Source: JAFGJQ01 sp052034525 (GTDB lineage Bacteria > Planctomycetota > Phycisphaerae > UBA1845). From it: a stretch of 48,232 bases of DNA. Shown piece by piece: positions 17,638 through 25,586 of this stretch. The notes under the pieces were generated by a model that was given only the letters and a program-made list of their open reading frames with translations, searched no databases and was not told the DNA's origin. The position numbers were made by a program, and so were the translations under genes. The stretch is from contig JBPOIK010000144.1 of the NCBI GenBank assembly GCA_052034525.1, forward strand, positions 1-48,232, given 5' to 3'. The first letter of the stretch is position 1, and each line of letters opens with the position of its first letter.

Positions 17638-19398
17638 TTACGCCTGCGGAACCAGGCACACGTCCTGCACGGAGCGACGCAGGAGCCTCGACACCGGCAC
17701 CACGGCGCTCGGCCGCACCGGCTGCGAAGGCCGCCAGCAGATCAGCCGGTCGCGAACATCGTTGATGGCCACGAGAAGGTCCGGCGCCACTTCCACCCGG
17801 CGCAGCGTCTGGCCACCGGCCTCGTACCGGCACGCATAACTGTCGCCCCGCACCCGGGCATGCACCGCCAGGGACGTGTCCGTGAAGAACAACCGGTCCA
17901 CGCCGGCGGTCGGCAGCACATGAATCGATTCCGCCGGGCGACGGTTGCCCGCATGAAGAACGCTCGGCCCATCCGGCGCATCCACCGGCCAATGCAGAAT
18001 CTCACCCTCCGCGTTTCCTGCGAACACATCGCCCCCGGCCACCGCCAGCGCCGTCAGAATCGCCCGACTTCCGCGGTACAGCACCGCGTCGGAGTCCGGC
18101 GCGTCCGCCGGAACGGCCGCAACACCCGCATCGATCGCGCAGAAAACCCGACCATCCTGGAACGTCACGCCGCGCACCGTCTGCGCCCGGCCCGTCAGGG
18201 CCTCCAGGACCGCCTGCGGCGCATCGGGACGATCCCGATGCCAGCACAGCAGCCCCAGCTCCGAGTGCGAACCCCACACGCGCTCGCCCGCAAGCGCCAC
18301 CGCGTTGAACCCGCCCCGCACCTCGCGCGATCCGCCCGCCCGAAACACCGCCCGCGGCTCGGCCGCTTCGATGGAATACTCGTACAGCCCTCGCGCAGCC
18401 CCCACCATCAACACGCCGGGGGGGTCGGCCGGCAGCAGATGCCGCACGCTCCGCACGCCCCCCACCTCGGACGCAACGGAGAGGGTCCGCTGGGGCTCGT
18501 CCGGAGCGGATGCCGCGAAAAAGTGCAATCCGTCGCCGGTGGCCACCACGATCCATCGGGATGCCGTGCCCGCCGGCTCCGTGGCGAACAGGGCGCCGTA
18601 CAGTTCGCCCCGCTCTCGCTCGGAGAACGTCCGGACCAGGTCGGGCAGTTCCACATCCGGCGAGGCGTCGGCCAGCCCTTTCAGCCGCGTAAGCATGGAT
18701 TCCAGGTGGTCCAGGTGTGCCGCCTGCGCCGCTTCCAGCGCCTCTTGCAGTTGCCGTCGCGTCTGGTGCTCTGCCCGGCGCAGCGCCGCCCGATCCTCGG
18801 TGACGCGCACCTGGTGCAGGGTCGCGGATGCGAACCGCACGAGCGGGGCGGCGTCCAGCGCCATTCCCGCCTGGAAACACGCCGGCTGCAACGCGGCCGC
18901 GACGGCCCGGCCCCACGACTCCTGTGCCGCTCCGTCCACCAGTGCCGCCGCGTCGGATTCTCCCGCCAGCCGGACGAGGGTTTCTCGGAGCCGACTCTGC
19001 ACGTAACGCGCCAGAGAGTCCAGATGGACGAGCGACGCGCTGCCCACCAGTGCGCCGCGGAACAGGCCCATTTCGCTTCGTTCGGGAATCAGCGTCAATC
19101 GCACATCCAGCTCGGCGCGGCACTGATACCGATCCCGCGAAAGAAGCCCGTCTTCGCTGATGTGCACGTCCAGCGGCGTGACGCGGATCAGCAGGACCTC
19201 ATCGACGCCTTCGCGACTCAAAACGGCCCCGGGCGACACGAGCCGCTGTCCGCCGTGTTCGTCACACGCCAGCGCCGCCCACGCGGACGGCAGGTTAACG
19301 CTTCGTGTGAGAAAGCCGAACACTTCGGACGCCGGCAACAGGGCCGCCACCGCCGAGGCGTCACGAAAAAGGCCTTCCAGGTTCAACTTGCCCGCCAT
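17638..19398 (-). CDS. SPFH-like domain fused to a probable beta-propeller
   Basis: A 586-residue protein. Residues about 60-205 look like an SPFH/band-7 domain (VLLIRVTPLDVHISEDGLLSRDRY, SLARYVQSRLRETLVRLAG, QAGMALDAAPLVRFASATL). A charged coiled coil follows (about 205-250, RRAEHQTRRQLQEALEAAQ). From about 270 to the end there are repeated short beta-type blades (WIVVATGDGLHFF, RVWGSHSELGLLCW, DVFAGNAEGEILHW) consistent with a propeller. SPFH proteins organise membranes, and bacterial ones often pair with proteases or PspA-type proteins. No transmembrane helix is obvious. It is the last gene of the cluster, 68 bases after the Vps4-like ATPase. The ATG at 19398 has GGGGTGA upstream; a GTG at 19407 is possible. 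Confidence 0.65.
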   Translation of the reverse strand: MAGKLNLEGLFRDASAVAALLPASEVFGFLTRSVNLPSAWAALACDEHGGQRLVSPGAVLSREGVDEVLLIRVTPLDVHISEDGLLSRDRYQCRAELDVRLTLIPERSEMGLFRGALVGSASLVHLDSLARYVQSRLRETLVRLAGESDAAALVDGAAQESWGRAVAAALQPACFQAGMALDAAPLVRFASATLHQVRVTEDRAALRRAEHQTRRQLQEALEAAQAAHLDHLESMLTRLKGLADASPDVELPDLVRTFSERERGELYGALFATEPAGTASRWIVVATGDGLHFFAASAPDEPQRTLSVASEVGGVRSVRHLLPADPPGVLMVGAARGLYEYSIEAAEPRAVFRAGGSREVRGGFNAVALAGERVWGSHSELGLLCWHRDRPDAPQAVLEALTGRAQTVRGVTFQDGRVFCAIDAGVAAVPADAPDSDAVLYRGSRAILTALAVAGGDVFAGNAEGEILHWPVDAPDGPSVLHAGNRRPAESIHVLPTAGVDRLFFTDTSLAVHARVRGDSYACRYEAGGQTLRRVEVAPDLLVAINDVRDRLICWRPSQPVRPSAVVPVSRLLRRSVQDVCLVPQA

Positions 19399-19475
19399 GG
19401 CGTTCACCCCGCGTCGTCATCGCCTGATCGTACGGTCCCATCCGGTATTCGCCGTGCGCGAGTCGCTATTTGGTT

Positions 19476-20594
19476 TCATCGCCCCGATTCCAGGAACTTC
19501 TCGAATCGGACCAGGTCCGACGGCTTGACGGAGGGCGGATTCGCGTCGATCACCTTCAGCAGATCGGCCATGCCGATGGGCCGTGGCTCGGCCCCGCTCA
19601 CCGTTTCCATGAAGGGAATGGCCGCCGCCTGCTGGGCGATACTTTTGATGTCCGCCCCGCTGTGGCCCTCCAGGCGGTCACACAGCGACCCGAAATCCAC
19701 ATCCTCGGCCAGCGGACGATCGCCCAGATGGATCTCCAGCAGCTTGAAGCGGGCCGGGGCGTCCGGCAGGCCGATGTAGACGCGGGTGTCCAGCCGACCC
19801 GGCCGCAGCATGGCTTCATCCAGCAGCCACGGCTTGTTGGTCGCCCCCATGAACAACAGCGCGCGGTCGGCCGTTCGATCAAAGCCCTCCAGTTCCTGCA
19901 GAATCTGCGGCACCACGCGCTGCATCACCGTCGAGCCGTCCGACTGCCGCCGCGGCACCAGCGCCTCCACCTCGTCGATGAAAATGATGGACCTGGAATC
20001 GGCTTTGGCGGCGTCAAACAGCTTCTTGATGTTCTGTTCCGCCTCGCCCACCCATTTGCTGAGAATCTGAGCCGGGCTGATCAGGTAGAAGACGGCATCC
20101 AGCTCCCGGGCCACCGCCTTGGCCATCATCGTTTTGCCCGTGCCCGGCGGGCCGTACAACAGCACGCCGCCGCCTGCCGCAATGCCGTACTGCCTGGCCA
20201 GTTCCGGGTGGGAGAACGGATAGATCATTTTCAGGCGGATTTCCTGTTTCACATCCTCCAGGCCGGCGATGTCGTCAAATCCGAAGGTCGGCTTCTCGCG
20301 GACGACCCATTCCGACGCGCTCGGCCCGCGATCGTCGTCTTTCTCGCGGACCGCCTGCCGTCGCCGCGGCGGGGCGCTGCCGAGTCGGTCGCAGTCGCGG
20401 GCCAGGCCGATCAGTTCCGCCGCGATCTCCTCCCGCTGGCGGCGCACCTCCGGCGCCTCCGCCGATCCCGCCAGTTCCACCATGCACTCCGCCGCCTCGA
20501 TCAGGTACGACTTGGCGGCCGCGTAGTCGCCGTTCCGAAAGGCGGCCACGCCTTTGGATTTCAGGCGATCGAATGTGGCAAATGAGACAGGCAT
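19476..20594 (-). CDS. Vps4-like AAA+ ATPase with an N-terminal MIT-like domain
   Basis: A 372-residue ATPase of the Vps4/CdvC (meiotic clade) type. Residues 1-72 form three helices resembling a MIT domain (LKSKGVAAFRNGDYAAAKSY, then an Arg/Glu-rich helix). A linker leads to FDDIAGLEDVKQEIR, Walker A GPPGTGKT (148-155), the pore loop SKWVGE (179-184, as in Vps4), Walker B IIFIDE (203-208), sensor GATNKPW (250-256), arginine fingers near 264-267, and a C-terminal helix PSDLVRFEKF (358-367) as in Vps4. Known relatives disassemble ESCRT-III polymers. It lies about 260 bases downstream of three ESCRT-III-like genes in the same direction. The ATG at 20594 has no strong ribosome site. Confidence 0.85.
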   Translation of the reverse strand: MPVSFATFDRLKSKGVAAFRNGDYAAAKSYLIEAAECMVELAGSAEAPEVRRQREEIAAELIGLARDCDRLGSAPPRRRQAVREKDDDRGPSASEWVVREKPTFGFDDIAGLEDVKQEIRLKMIYPFSHPELARQYGIAAGGGVLLYGPPGTGKTMMAKAVARELDAVFYLISPAQILSKWVGEAEQNIKKLFDAAKADSRSIIFIDEVEALVPRRQSDGSTVMQRVVPQILQELEGFDRTADRALLFMGATNKPWLLDEAMLRPGRLDTRVYIGLPDAPARFKLLEIHLGDRPLAEDVDFGSLCDRLEGHSGADIKSIAQQAAAIPFMETVSGAEPRPIGMADLLKVIDANPPSVKPSDLVRFEKFLESGR

Positions 20595-20851
20595 GGTTCG
20601 GCTGCGCGAAAGGTTGAAAGTCAAACGTCCAATGTCCAGTGATCGAATCGCGCCCACAGCCGGCGCGAGGTCCGGCATCGCTGTTGTGCGATCAACAGGC
20701 TGCCCGGAACAACTCTGTACAGACGGCGCTCCCGCGAAGGACCGTCCCCATCACCCGCGCGCCGGCGCCGCCCCTCGCACCCTATTGCGTATCAGGCTTC
20801 TCGTCGATCTCCGCCCGCCGCGCGTTCGATGTCCGCCACAGGCTCGCCTCG

Positions 20852-21454
20852 TTACTTCTGCTTCTCTCCCTCGCCCTTGAGGGAGTTCAGCTCGGCCCGC
20901 AGGCCGGCGAGTTTGCCGAGTTCCTTCTGGTGCTCGGCCTCCTGCTCGGCCTCGATCATGCGGTCAATCTCCTCGTCCGTCACCAGCTCGGCGGCCGACT
21001 CGGCGTCCTGGGCGGCGATGTCCTCCACCGTGTCCAGGAACATGGACATCCGCTCCTCCATGGATTGCGATTGCACCATGGCTTTCTCCCACTCCGCCTG
21101 GGTCTTGAGCAGGTCCGTCTCGCCGAACAGCCGACCGATCTCCCGGGCCATCATGCCCATCGCCCCGGCAAAATCCGCGGACGCCTCCGCCTGCCGTTTG
21201 ATCAACAGGGCGTTCTTGACCGACAGCAACTGCCGCTCGAGCACCCGCTTGACCAGGGCCGTCTTTTTCAATGAGTTACGGATGAACGCATATTGCGCCG
21301 AATCGCCGATCTGCCGCGCCCGCTGCGCGTTGCGGATGAACTCGTCCTGGAACCGGTTCTGCTCGCGAATGGCCTTCTCGATCCGCCGGATGCCCTGCCG
21401 GATCTTGATGTCCCGCTCGATCCGCCGTTCCTCCGACGATTTGAACAACGCCAT
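20852..21454 (-). CDS. ESCRT-III/Snf7-like coiled-coil protein with MIM1-like tail
   Basis: A 200-residue, all-helical, highly charged protein. A short hydrophobic start (MALFK) is followed by long basic helices (about 10-90), then AGAMGMMAREIGRLFGETD and an acidic half (AEWEKAMVQ, MSMFLDTVEDIAAQD, TDEEIDRMIEAEQEAE). This basic-to-acidic order, with a conserved-looking M-x(3)-FLD step, is that of ESCRT-III (CHMP/Vps2-type) proteins. Its last residues, L185-x3-L189-x2-L192-K193, resemble a MIM1 motif, the C-terminal helix that binds Vps4 MIT domains. A PspA-like coiled coil is the alternative. The ATG at 21454 has GAGG upstream. Confidence 0.6.
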   Translation of the reverse strand: MALFKSSEERRIERDIKIRQGIRRIEKAIREQNRFQDEFIRNAQRARQIGDSAQYAFIRNSLKKTALVKRVLERQLLSVKNALLIKRQAEASADFAGAMGMMAREIGRLFGETDLLKTQAEWEKAMVQSQSMEERMSMFLDTVEDIAAQDAESAAELVTDEEIDRMIEAEQEAEHQKELGKLAGLRAELNSLKGEGEKQK

Positions 21455-21477
21455 AACGCACCTCGCGGCCCGGCCGC

Positions 21478-21675
21478 TCAGGAATCTCCGCCTTCCGGAA
21501 TCACCACCCAGAGCACGATGTACACCGCCAACCCGGGAAACGCCGCCGAAAAGACGGAAACCAGCACGTACACCACCCGCAGCAGCGTCGGGTCCAGCCC
21601 GAAGTGCTCGGCCAGGCCGGCGCAGACGCCGGCGATCATCCGATTGCGGGTTGATCGTCTCAGCGGTCGATTCAT
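21478..21675 (-). CDS. pspC: PspC-domain membrane protein
   Basis: A 65-residue protein that is essentially one PspC domain: basic start (PLRRSTRNRMIAGVCAGLA), EHFGLDPTLLRVVYV, then a hydrophobic helix and the closing IVLWVVIPEG. PspC proteins sit in the inner membrane and, in the phage-shock system, sense envelope stress and control PspA, a bacterial ESCRT-III relative. Here it lies between two ESCRT-III-like genes, 23 bases before the downstream one and 14 after the upstream one. This supports a membrane-stress or remodelling role for the cluster. The ATG at 21675 has GGAAGAAGG upstream. Confidence 0.92.
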   Translation of the reverse strand: MNRPLRRSTRNRMIAGVCAGLAEHFGLDPTLLRVVYVLVSVFSAAFPGLAVYIVLWVVIPEGGDS

Positions 21676-21689
21676 CGCCAGCCTTCTTC

Positions 21690-22298
21690 CTACCCCTCGG
21701 CCGGAGCGCTGTGTTCGCGCACCCGTCGATCGGCTTCCTCAAACGCCTCCTGACCGTCCCGCAGCGTGCCGGCGTCCATCTTCTCCCAGATGGACAGCAC
21801 CGCCTGCCCCGCCTCGGAAAGGCCCGACGCCCCCTGATCGACCTCCGCCCCGACGGACAACACCTCGTCCAGGCGCTCCTGGTAGGCTTCCGCGCGGATC
21901 GCGTCGTTCTCAATGAGTCGGCCCAGTCGCAGCATGTCCTTCTCGCTGATCAGACCCAGTCTGCCGCCGGCGCCCCGGGCCCGATCCGCGTTCTCGCGCA
22001 GCAGGCGCAGCCGCGAGACGGTCATCATCTCCTTGCTGCGGATGTTCAACTGCCGACCCAGCATCAACTGCTCGGTCGTTTTGAGCTCAAACTCCTGGGC
22101 CAGCACCCGGCGCACCTCCGGCGCGGTCTCCTTGGCGCCGCGCTCGAAGAGAAGCTGCTTGTCCGCCGCGATCTTCGTGATTTTTTTGAGAAGCTGGTTG
22201 CGGTCCTTCTCCAGGAGAAGCTCCTGCCGACGCAACTCCGTCCGCGACATCTGCGAAAGCGGTTTCTTGCGCTTGGTCAGCCAGTCGAAAAAGTCCAT
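21690..22298 (-). CDS. ESCRT-III/PspA-like coiled-coil protein
   Basis: A 202-residue helical protein. It opens with an amphipathic MDFFDWLTKRKK, a possible membrane-insertion helix as in ESCRT-III and PspA. Long basic heptad-rich helices follow (ELRRQELLLEKDRNQLLKKI, residues 21-40, through about 105), then helices containing MLRLGRLIENDAIRAEAYQ and an acidic C-terminal part. No cysteines, no catalytic motifs and no transmembrane helix are present. Family membership is judged from architecture and context: it lies 14 bases before pspC and 31 bases after another ESCRT-III-like gene. A plain coiled-coil adaptor cannot be excluded. The last residues show no clear MIM motif. Confidence 0.5.
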   Translation of the reverse strand: MDFFDWLTKRKKPLSQMSRTELRRQELLLEKDRNQLLKKITKIAADKQLLFERGAKETAPEVRRVLAQEFELKTTEQLMLGRQLNIRSKEMMTVSRLRLLRENADRARGAGGRLGLISEKDMLRLGRLIENDAIRAEAYQERLDEVLSVGAEVDQGASGLSEAGQAVLSIWEKMDAGTLRDGQEAFEEADRRVREHSAPAEG

Positions 22299-22329
22299 GC
22301 GAAGGTTCCAGCAAACACGGGTTCAGATC

Positions 22330-23784
22330 CTACGCTTCCGGCTCGGCGCGTCCGTTCGGCCGGTCGGCCGGCGGGGCCGGCTCGTCAAACTCCGCCATGG
22401 CCCGGCGAACGTCCTGCGGCTCCTGACCCGCCGGCGCGCCCGGGGCCGCGGCCTCCTCAAACTCCTTCAGGATGGCCAGTTCCTCGGAGCTGGCGGCCAT
22501 GTCCGCCAGGCCGGTCTCCAGGCTGCTCACCAGGTCCGCGTCCGACCGGAGCGTTTCCAGCATTTCCTCGGCCTTCACGGCGTTCTGGGTCAGTTCCTCC
22601 GTGTCCGGCAGCCGGGCCATCTGGCCCTGCTGAATCAGCGTCAGATTGTGGATGTCGGTGCTCAGGATGTTGATCTGCTGATTCAGCATGTTCGCGGCGG
22701 TGTTCTGCCGCGCGATGTCCTTGCGCAACTGGACCAGTTGCGCCGCCAGCCGGCGCCGCGTCACCTGCGATTGCGTCGATCGGCCCTGGGCCAGCAGTTC
22801 GCCCTCCCGCTTTTCCAGCGTGGAGATGTCCTCGTACAGCCGGTCACGCCGCTGCGCCAGCCGGGCGCGGCGTTCCGAAAGCATGTTGATTTTCTGGGCC
22901 TCCTCTCCCTCGCGGGAAAAGAGCTGCCGGATGCGATCAACGACATTCATGGAACCGCTCTCCTGGATTCGCGCGGGCGCCCCGCGATACAGCAACACCT
23001 CGCCCCCCTTGCGGGTCACCCGGAGTTCCCCGTCCTCCGTGGCCACCAGGGCAAACGCGGCGGATACGATGGAATCCGCCAGTCCGGTCCGCTCGGCAAT
23101 GGTTCGCGCCGACAGCCCGCCGGTCAGCAGTTCCACGCCGGACGCCTCGATCTCCCGCCGGGCCCGGGCAATCTTCTGACGGACGTCCTCCGGGTCGAAC
23201 AGATTGCGGAGCTCCTCCTGGAGCGTCCCGCCCGGCGTCGCCACGCTCCAACCGCCTCCCGGGCGCGGCCACGCCAGCACCAGCGTGACGTTCGGCACAT
23301 CCAGGCGGGATTGCAGGACCTCGTCCGTAAAGCCGCTCGGCGAGCACACGCCGATCACATGCGGTACTTTGGCCTCCCTCACGATCCGGCGCACGTGGTC
23401 GGTCAGATCGGCCAGCCCCACCGGGCCGGGCTTGCCCTCCGGCGAGAGCAGCGCGTCGAAGGAGGTCAGCACGCTGCCCACCGCCACGCCGGTCTTGCGG
23501 CGCAGAAGCAGCCATCGGCGCTCGGACCCGTGCAGCGCCACCCGTCGGTTGTGCGGTAACTGCTTGAGCAACTCGCGATCGTACATATGCCGACTCGCCA
23601 TCGCCGCCCGCAGGGCGTCGCTGTCATCGTCGCGGACGGTCGTCCAGCGGTCTCCCCGGAGTTGCCGACCCTTCGCCGCCTCCAGATTGACCTCCACGCC
23701 CGCCAGAAACTCCGCCTCCGCGCGCAACGCCATCGCCGCGTCCGGATGCAGAATGCCGGGTTGTCCGCCTTCTGATGCTGCCAC
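22330..23784 (-). CDS. Winged-helix/ESCRT-III-like fusion protein
   Basis: A 484-residue protein in two parts. Residues 1-278 include an unrecognised alpha/beta region and, at about 205-270, a winged-helix-like stretch (LSARTIAERTGLADSIVSAA, then a DGELRVTRKGGEVLLY wing). Residues 279-484 restart with MNVVDRIRQLFSREG and continue as long helices (EKREGELLAQG, RRRLAAQLVQLRKDIARQN, NMLNQQINILSTDIHNLTL) ending in an acidic, proline-rich tail; this resembles CHMP4/Vps60-type ESCRT-III. An AGGAG nine bases before the ATG of residue 279 (22950) may allow a short product of 206 residues. The full-length start is the GTG at 23784, two bases after the upstream stop; an ATG at 23733 is an alternative. 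Confidence 0.6.
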   Translation of the reverse strand: MAASEGGQPGILHPDAAMALRAEAEFLAGVEVNLEAAKGRQLRGDRWTTVRDDDSDALRAAMASRHMYDRELLKQLPHNRRVALHGSERRWLLLRRKTGVAVGSVLTSFDALLSPEGKPGPVGLADLTDHVRRIVREAKVPHVIGVCSPSGFTDEVLQSRLDVPNVTLVLAWPRPGGGWSVATPGGTLQEELRNLFDPEDVRQKIARARREIEASGVELLTGGLSARTIAERTGLADSIVSAAFALVATEDGELRVTRKGGEVLLYRGAPARIQESGSMNVVDRIRQLFSREGEEAQKINMLSERRARLAQRRDRLYEDISTLEKREGELLAQGRSTQSQVTRRRLAAQLVQLRKDIARQNTAANMLNQQINILSTDIHNLTLIQQGQMARLPDTEELTQNAVKAEEMLETLRSDADLVSSLETGLADMAASSEELAILKEFEEAAAPGAPAGQEPQDVRRAMAEFDEPAPPADRPNGRAEPEA

Positions 23785-23786
23785 CG

Positions 23787-24044
23787 TCACAACCGCCGGC
23801 CGCACTGGCCGCAAAACCGGGCACCCGGCCGATTCGGATGCCTGCACTTGGTATTCGAGCAGAACCGCACAACATTCGCCGGCGTCGATCCCGCCGTCGT
23901 CAACACCCTGCGCGACCGGCCGATAAACGGGCCGACCACCCCCTGGAGTATCCGACCGACGAGCCGGGCCACGATCAGCAGCACCGCCACGCCGGACGCG
24001 ACAACGACCAGAAAGAACAGCAGGATGGGGTGTTCCACGCCCAT
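23787..24044 (-). CDS. Small membrane-anchored zinc-ribbon protein
   Basis: An 85-residue protein with one N-terminal transmembrane helix (about residues 7-30, LLFFLVVVASGVAVLLIVA), a basic linker (GRSRRVL) and a C-terminal zinc ribbon (FCSNTKC...RFCGQCGRRL). The N-terminus is probably outside and the ribbon cytoplasmic, judging by the positive linker. It starts three bases after the kinase stop and ends two bases before the next GTG, so it is tightly co-translated. It may recruit a partner to the membrane, possibly the kinase with its own zinc ribbons; this is inference. Confidence 0.8.
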   Translation of the reverse strand: MGVEHPILLFFLVVVASGVAVLLIVARLVGRILQGVVGPFIGRSRRVLTTAGSTPANVVRFCSNTKCRHPNRPGARFCGQCGRRL

Positions 24045-24047
24045 CGG

Positions 24048-25070
24048 TCACTCGCCGGCGGCACCCAGTCGGCTGCCGCAGAAAATGCAGTATCGGTCGC
24101 CCGCGTTGACAAACGCATGACACGCACGGCATCGCGGGACCGTCGCCACCAGTTGATGCCCACAGTGAATGCAGAACTGGTCGTTCGGATCGACCTGCCC
24201 ATGACAGGTCGGGCACGTGGCGACCGAGGCCGGGTCCGAAGCGCTCAACCGCCGCCCGGCCTCCTGCAGGGCATCCAGAACGGCCCTCGCCGAGGGGAAC
24301 CGTTGCTCCAGTCGTGTGTAACACCGACGAAAGACGTCGTCCAGCCGCGAGGGTACGGTCGGCTGAATTTCACTGGGCATCTCGATCCCGGCCGGTCGCC
24401 GGCCCGTCAGCATCTCGAACAGAACGATCCCGACGGCATACAGATCACTCCGTGGATCGATCGGCTCGCCCTCCCGCTGCTCGGGCGACATGTACGCCAG
24501 CGTGCCGGCAATGCTCCGCCCCTCGTCCGTCTGCAAGCTGCCCGACTGCATGATCGACGCGGTCGTCACCGTGGACGCCCGGCCCAGGCCGAAATCCCCC
24601 ACTTTCACGGCGTGCTCCGGCAATCCGGCGATCTGCTCCGCCGGGTGGTTCAACAGGATGTTCGCCGGTTTGACGTCTCGATGGATCAGCCCGGCCTCGT
24701 GCGCGGCCACCAGCGCCTTGCAGACGCCGCGCAGCACCGTCTGGCACACACCCGCGGGCAGACCCGCCGGATGCGCGTCAATCACCTGTCGAAGCGACGG
24801 GCCGTCGACGAGTTCCATAATCAGATAGGGCGGGTCGTCGTATGCGTCGATATCCTCCACCCGTACGATGTTCGGGTGCCGCAGCCCGTGAACCACCACG
24901 CCCTCCTGCCGGAACGCCCGAACGTATTGCGGGTCCGTCAGTACCTTGATCGCCACCCGTTTGTTCAGCGTGTGATGCCGCGCGCTCCAGACCTGCGCAA
25001 AGCTCCCTTCGCCCCGCATCTCCTCCAGCAGGTAGTTGTTGATCCGATCCCCGGCTTTCAGAACGGCCAT
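24048..25070 (-). CDS. Ser/Thr protein kinase with C-terminal zinc ribbons
   Basis: A 340-residue Hanks-type kinase. Visible motifs: glycine loop GEGSFAQV (20-27), AIK with Lys42, catalytic loop HRDVKPANILL (130-140), DFG at 159-161, GTLAYMSPEQ in the activation segment, and the DLYAVG aspartate. All catalytic residues are intact. The C-terminal 60 residues carry two zinc ribbons (CPTC...CIHC and CRAC...CIFC) in place of the usual transmembrane helix. I place the start at the ATG at 25070; a TTG at 25121 overlapping the upstream stop is possible. As an early gene of the ESCRT-like cluster it may phosphorylate its coiled-coil proteins; this is inferred. Confidence 0.9.
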   Translation of the reverse strand: MAVLKAGDRINNYLLEEMRGEGSFAQVWSARHHTLNKRVAIKVLTDPQYVRAFRQEGVVVHGLRHPNIVRVEDIDAYDDPPYLIMELVDGPSLRQVIDAHPAGLPAGVCQTVLRGVCKALVAAHEAGLIHRDVKPANILLNHPAEQIAGLPEHAVKVGDFGLGRASTVTTASIMQSGSLQTDEGRSIAGTLAYMSPEQREGEPIDPRSDLYAVGIVLFEMLTGRRPAGIEMPSEIQPTVPSRLDDVFRRCYTRLEQRFPSARAVLDALQEAGRRLSASDPASVATCPTCHGQVDPNDQFCIHCGHQLVATVPRCRACHAFVNAGDRYCIFCGSRLGAAGE

Positions 25071-25117
25071 TCTTCGGCCCTCGTGATTCGCCGAGCCCCC
25101 GTCGGGCCTCGACGGCG

Positions 25118-25528
25118 TCAAAGGCCCTCCGACGCCTCGATGCGACGATCGATCGTCTCGCAGACCAGAAAATTATAAACCCCTGCTGCAAGGAAACCAA
25201 GAATGAGCACGGTCCAGCTCAGCGCGCCGCCCACGCGCCAGCCCGCCAGGTAAAGCGCAACCAGCACGTCCAGCAACAGATACGCCACCAGCATCAGGGC
25301 GGCGGCCAGATTGCTTTCCCGCTTGCGCACCCAGGGCACCACAAAGAACAGAGCCCACGGAAGCACGATGACGAATCCCAGCCAGGCCAGAACGTTGCGC
25401 ACGACGCTCCAGAGGGTCTCCAGATGTTGCGGGTGCCGGTAGAACCAGAAGGTCGCCCCGAGCGAGGCCACCACGATGATGGCCGTCAGGACTTTGCCAC
25501 CGACGTATTTGCCGATCGCCGCCCACAC
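25118..25528 (-). CDS. Four-helix membrane protein, first gene of the cluster
   Basis: A 136-residue protein with four hydrophobic helices (about residues 12-30, 43-67, 74-96 and 101-122) and short polar ends; I recognise no family. The start is a GTG, supported by a strong GGAGGT eight bases upstream; no ATG is available. It is the first gene of the run towards pspC and the Vps4-like ATPase and ends about 50 bases before the kinase ATG. It may be a membrane receptor or anchor for the cluster, but nothing in the sequence shows that directly. Confidence 0.75.
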   Translation of the reverse strand: MWAAIGKYVGGKVLTAIIVVASLGATFWFYRHPQHLETLWSVVRNVLAWLGFVIVLPWALFFVVPWVRKRESNLAAALMLVAYLLLDVLVALYLAGWRVGGALSWTVLILGFLAAGVYNFLVCETIDRRIEASEGL

Positions 25529-25586
25529 GAGTGCTCACCTCCGTCCCGTCCGCGAGGCCCGCCACCGGCCCATCGCGGTCCGGTAC

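Noticed and set aside
23920..23926. CCGATAA inside the small zinc-ribbon gene
   Set aside because: It is in coding sequence on the strand opposite to all nearby genes and points to no start codon, so I treat it as a chance copy.
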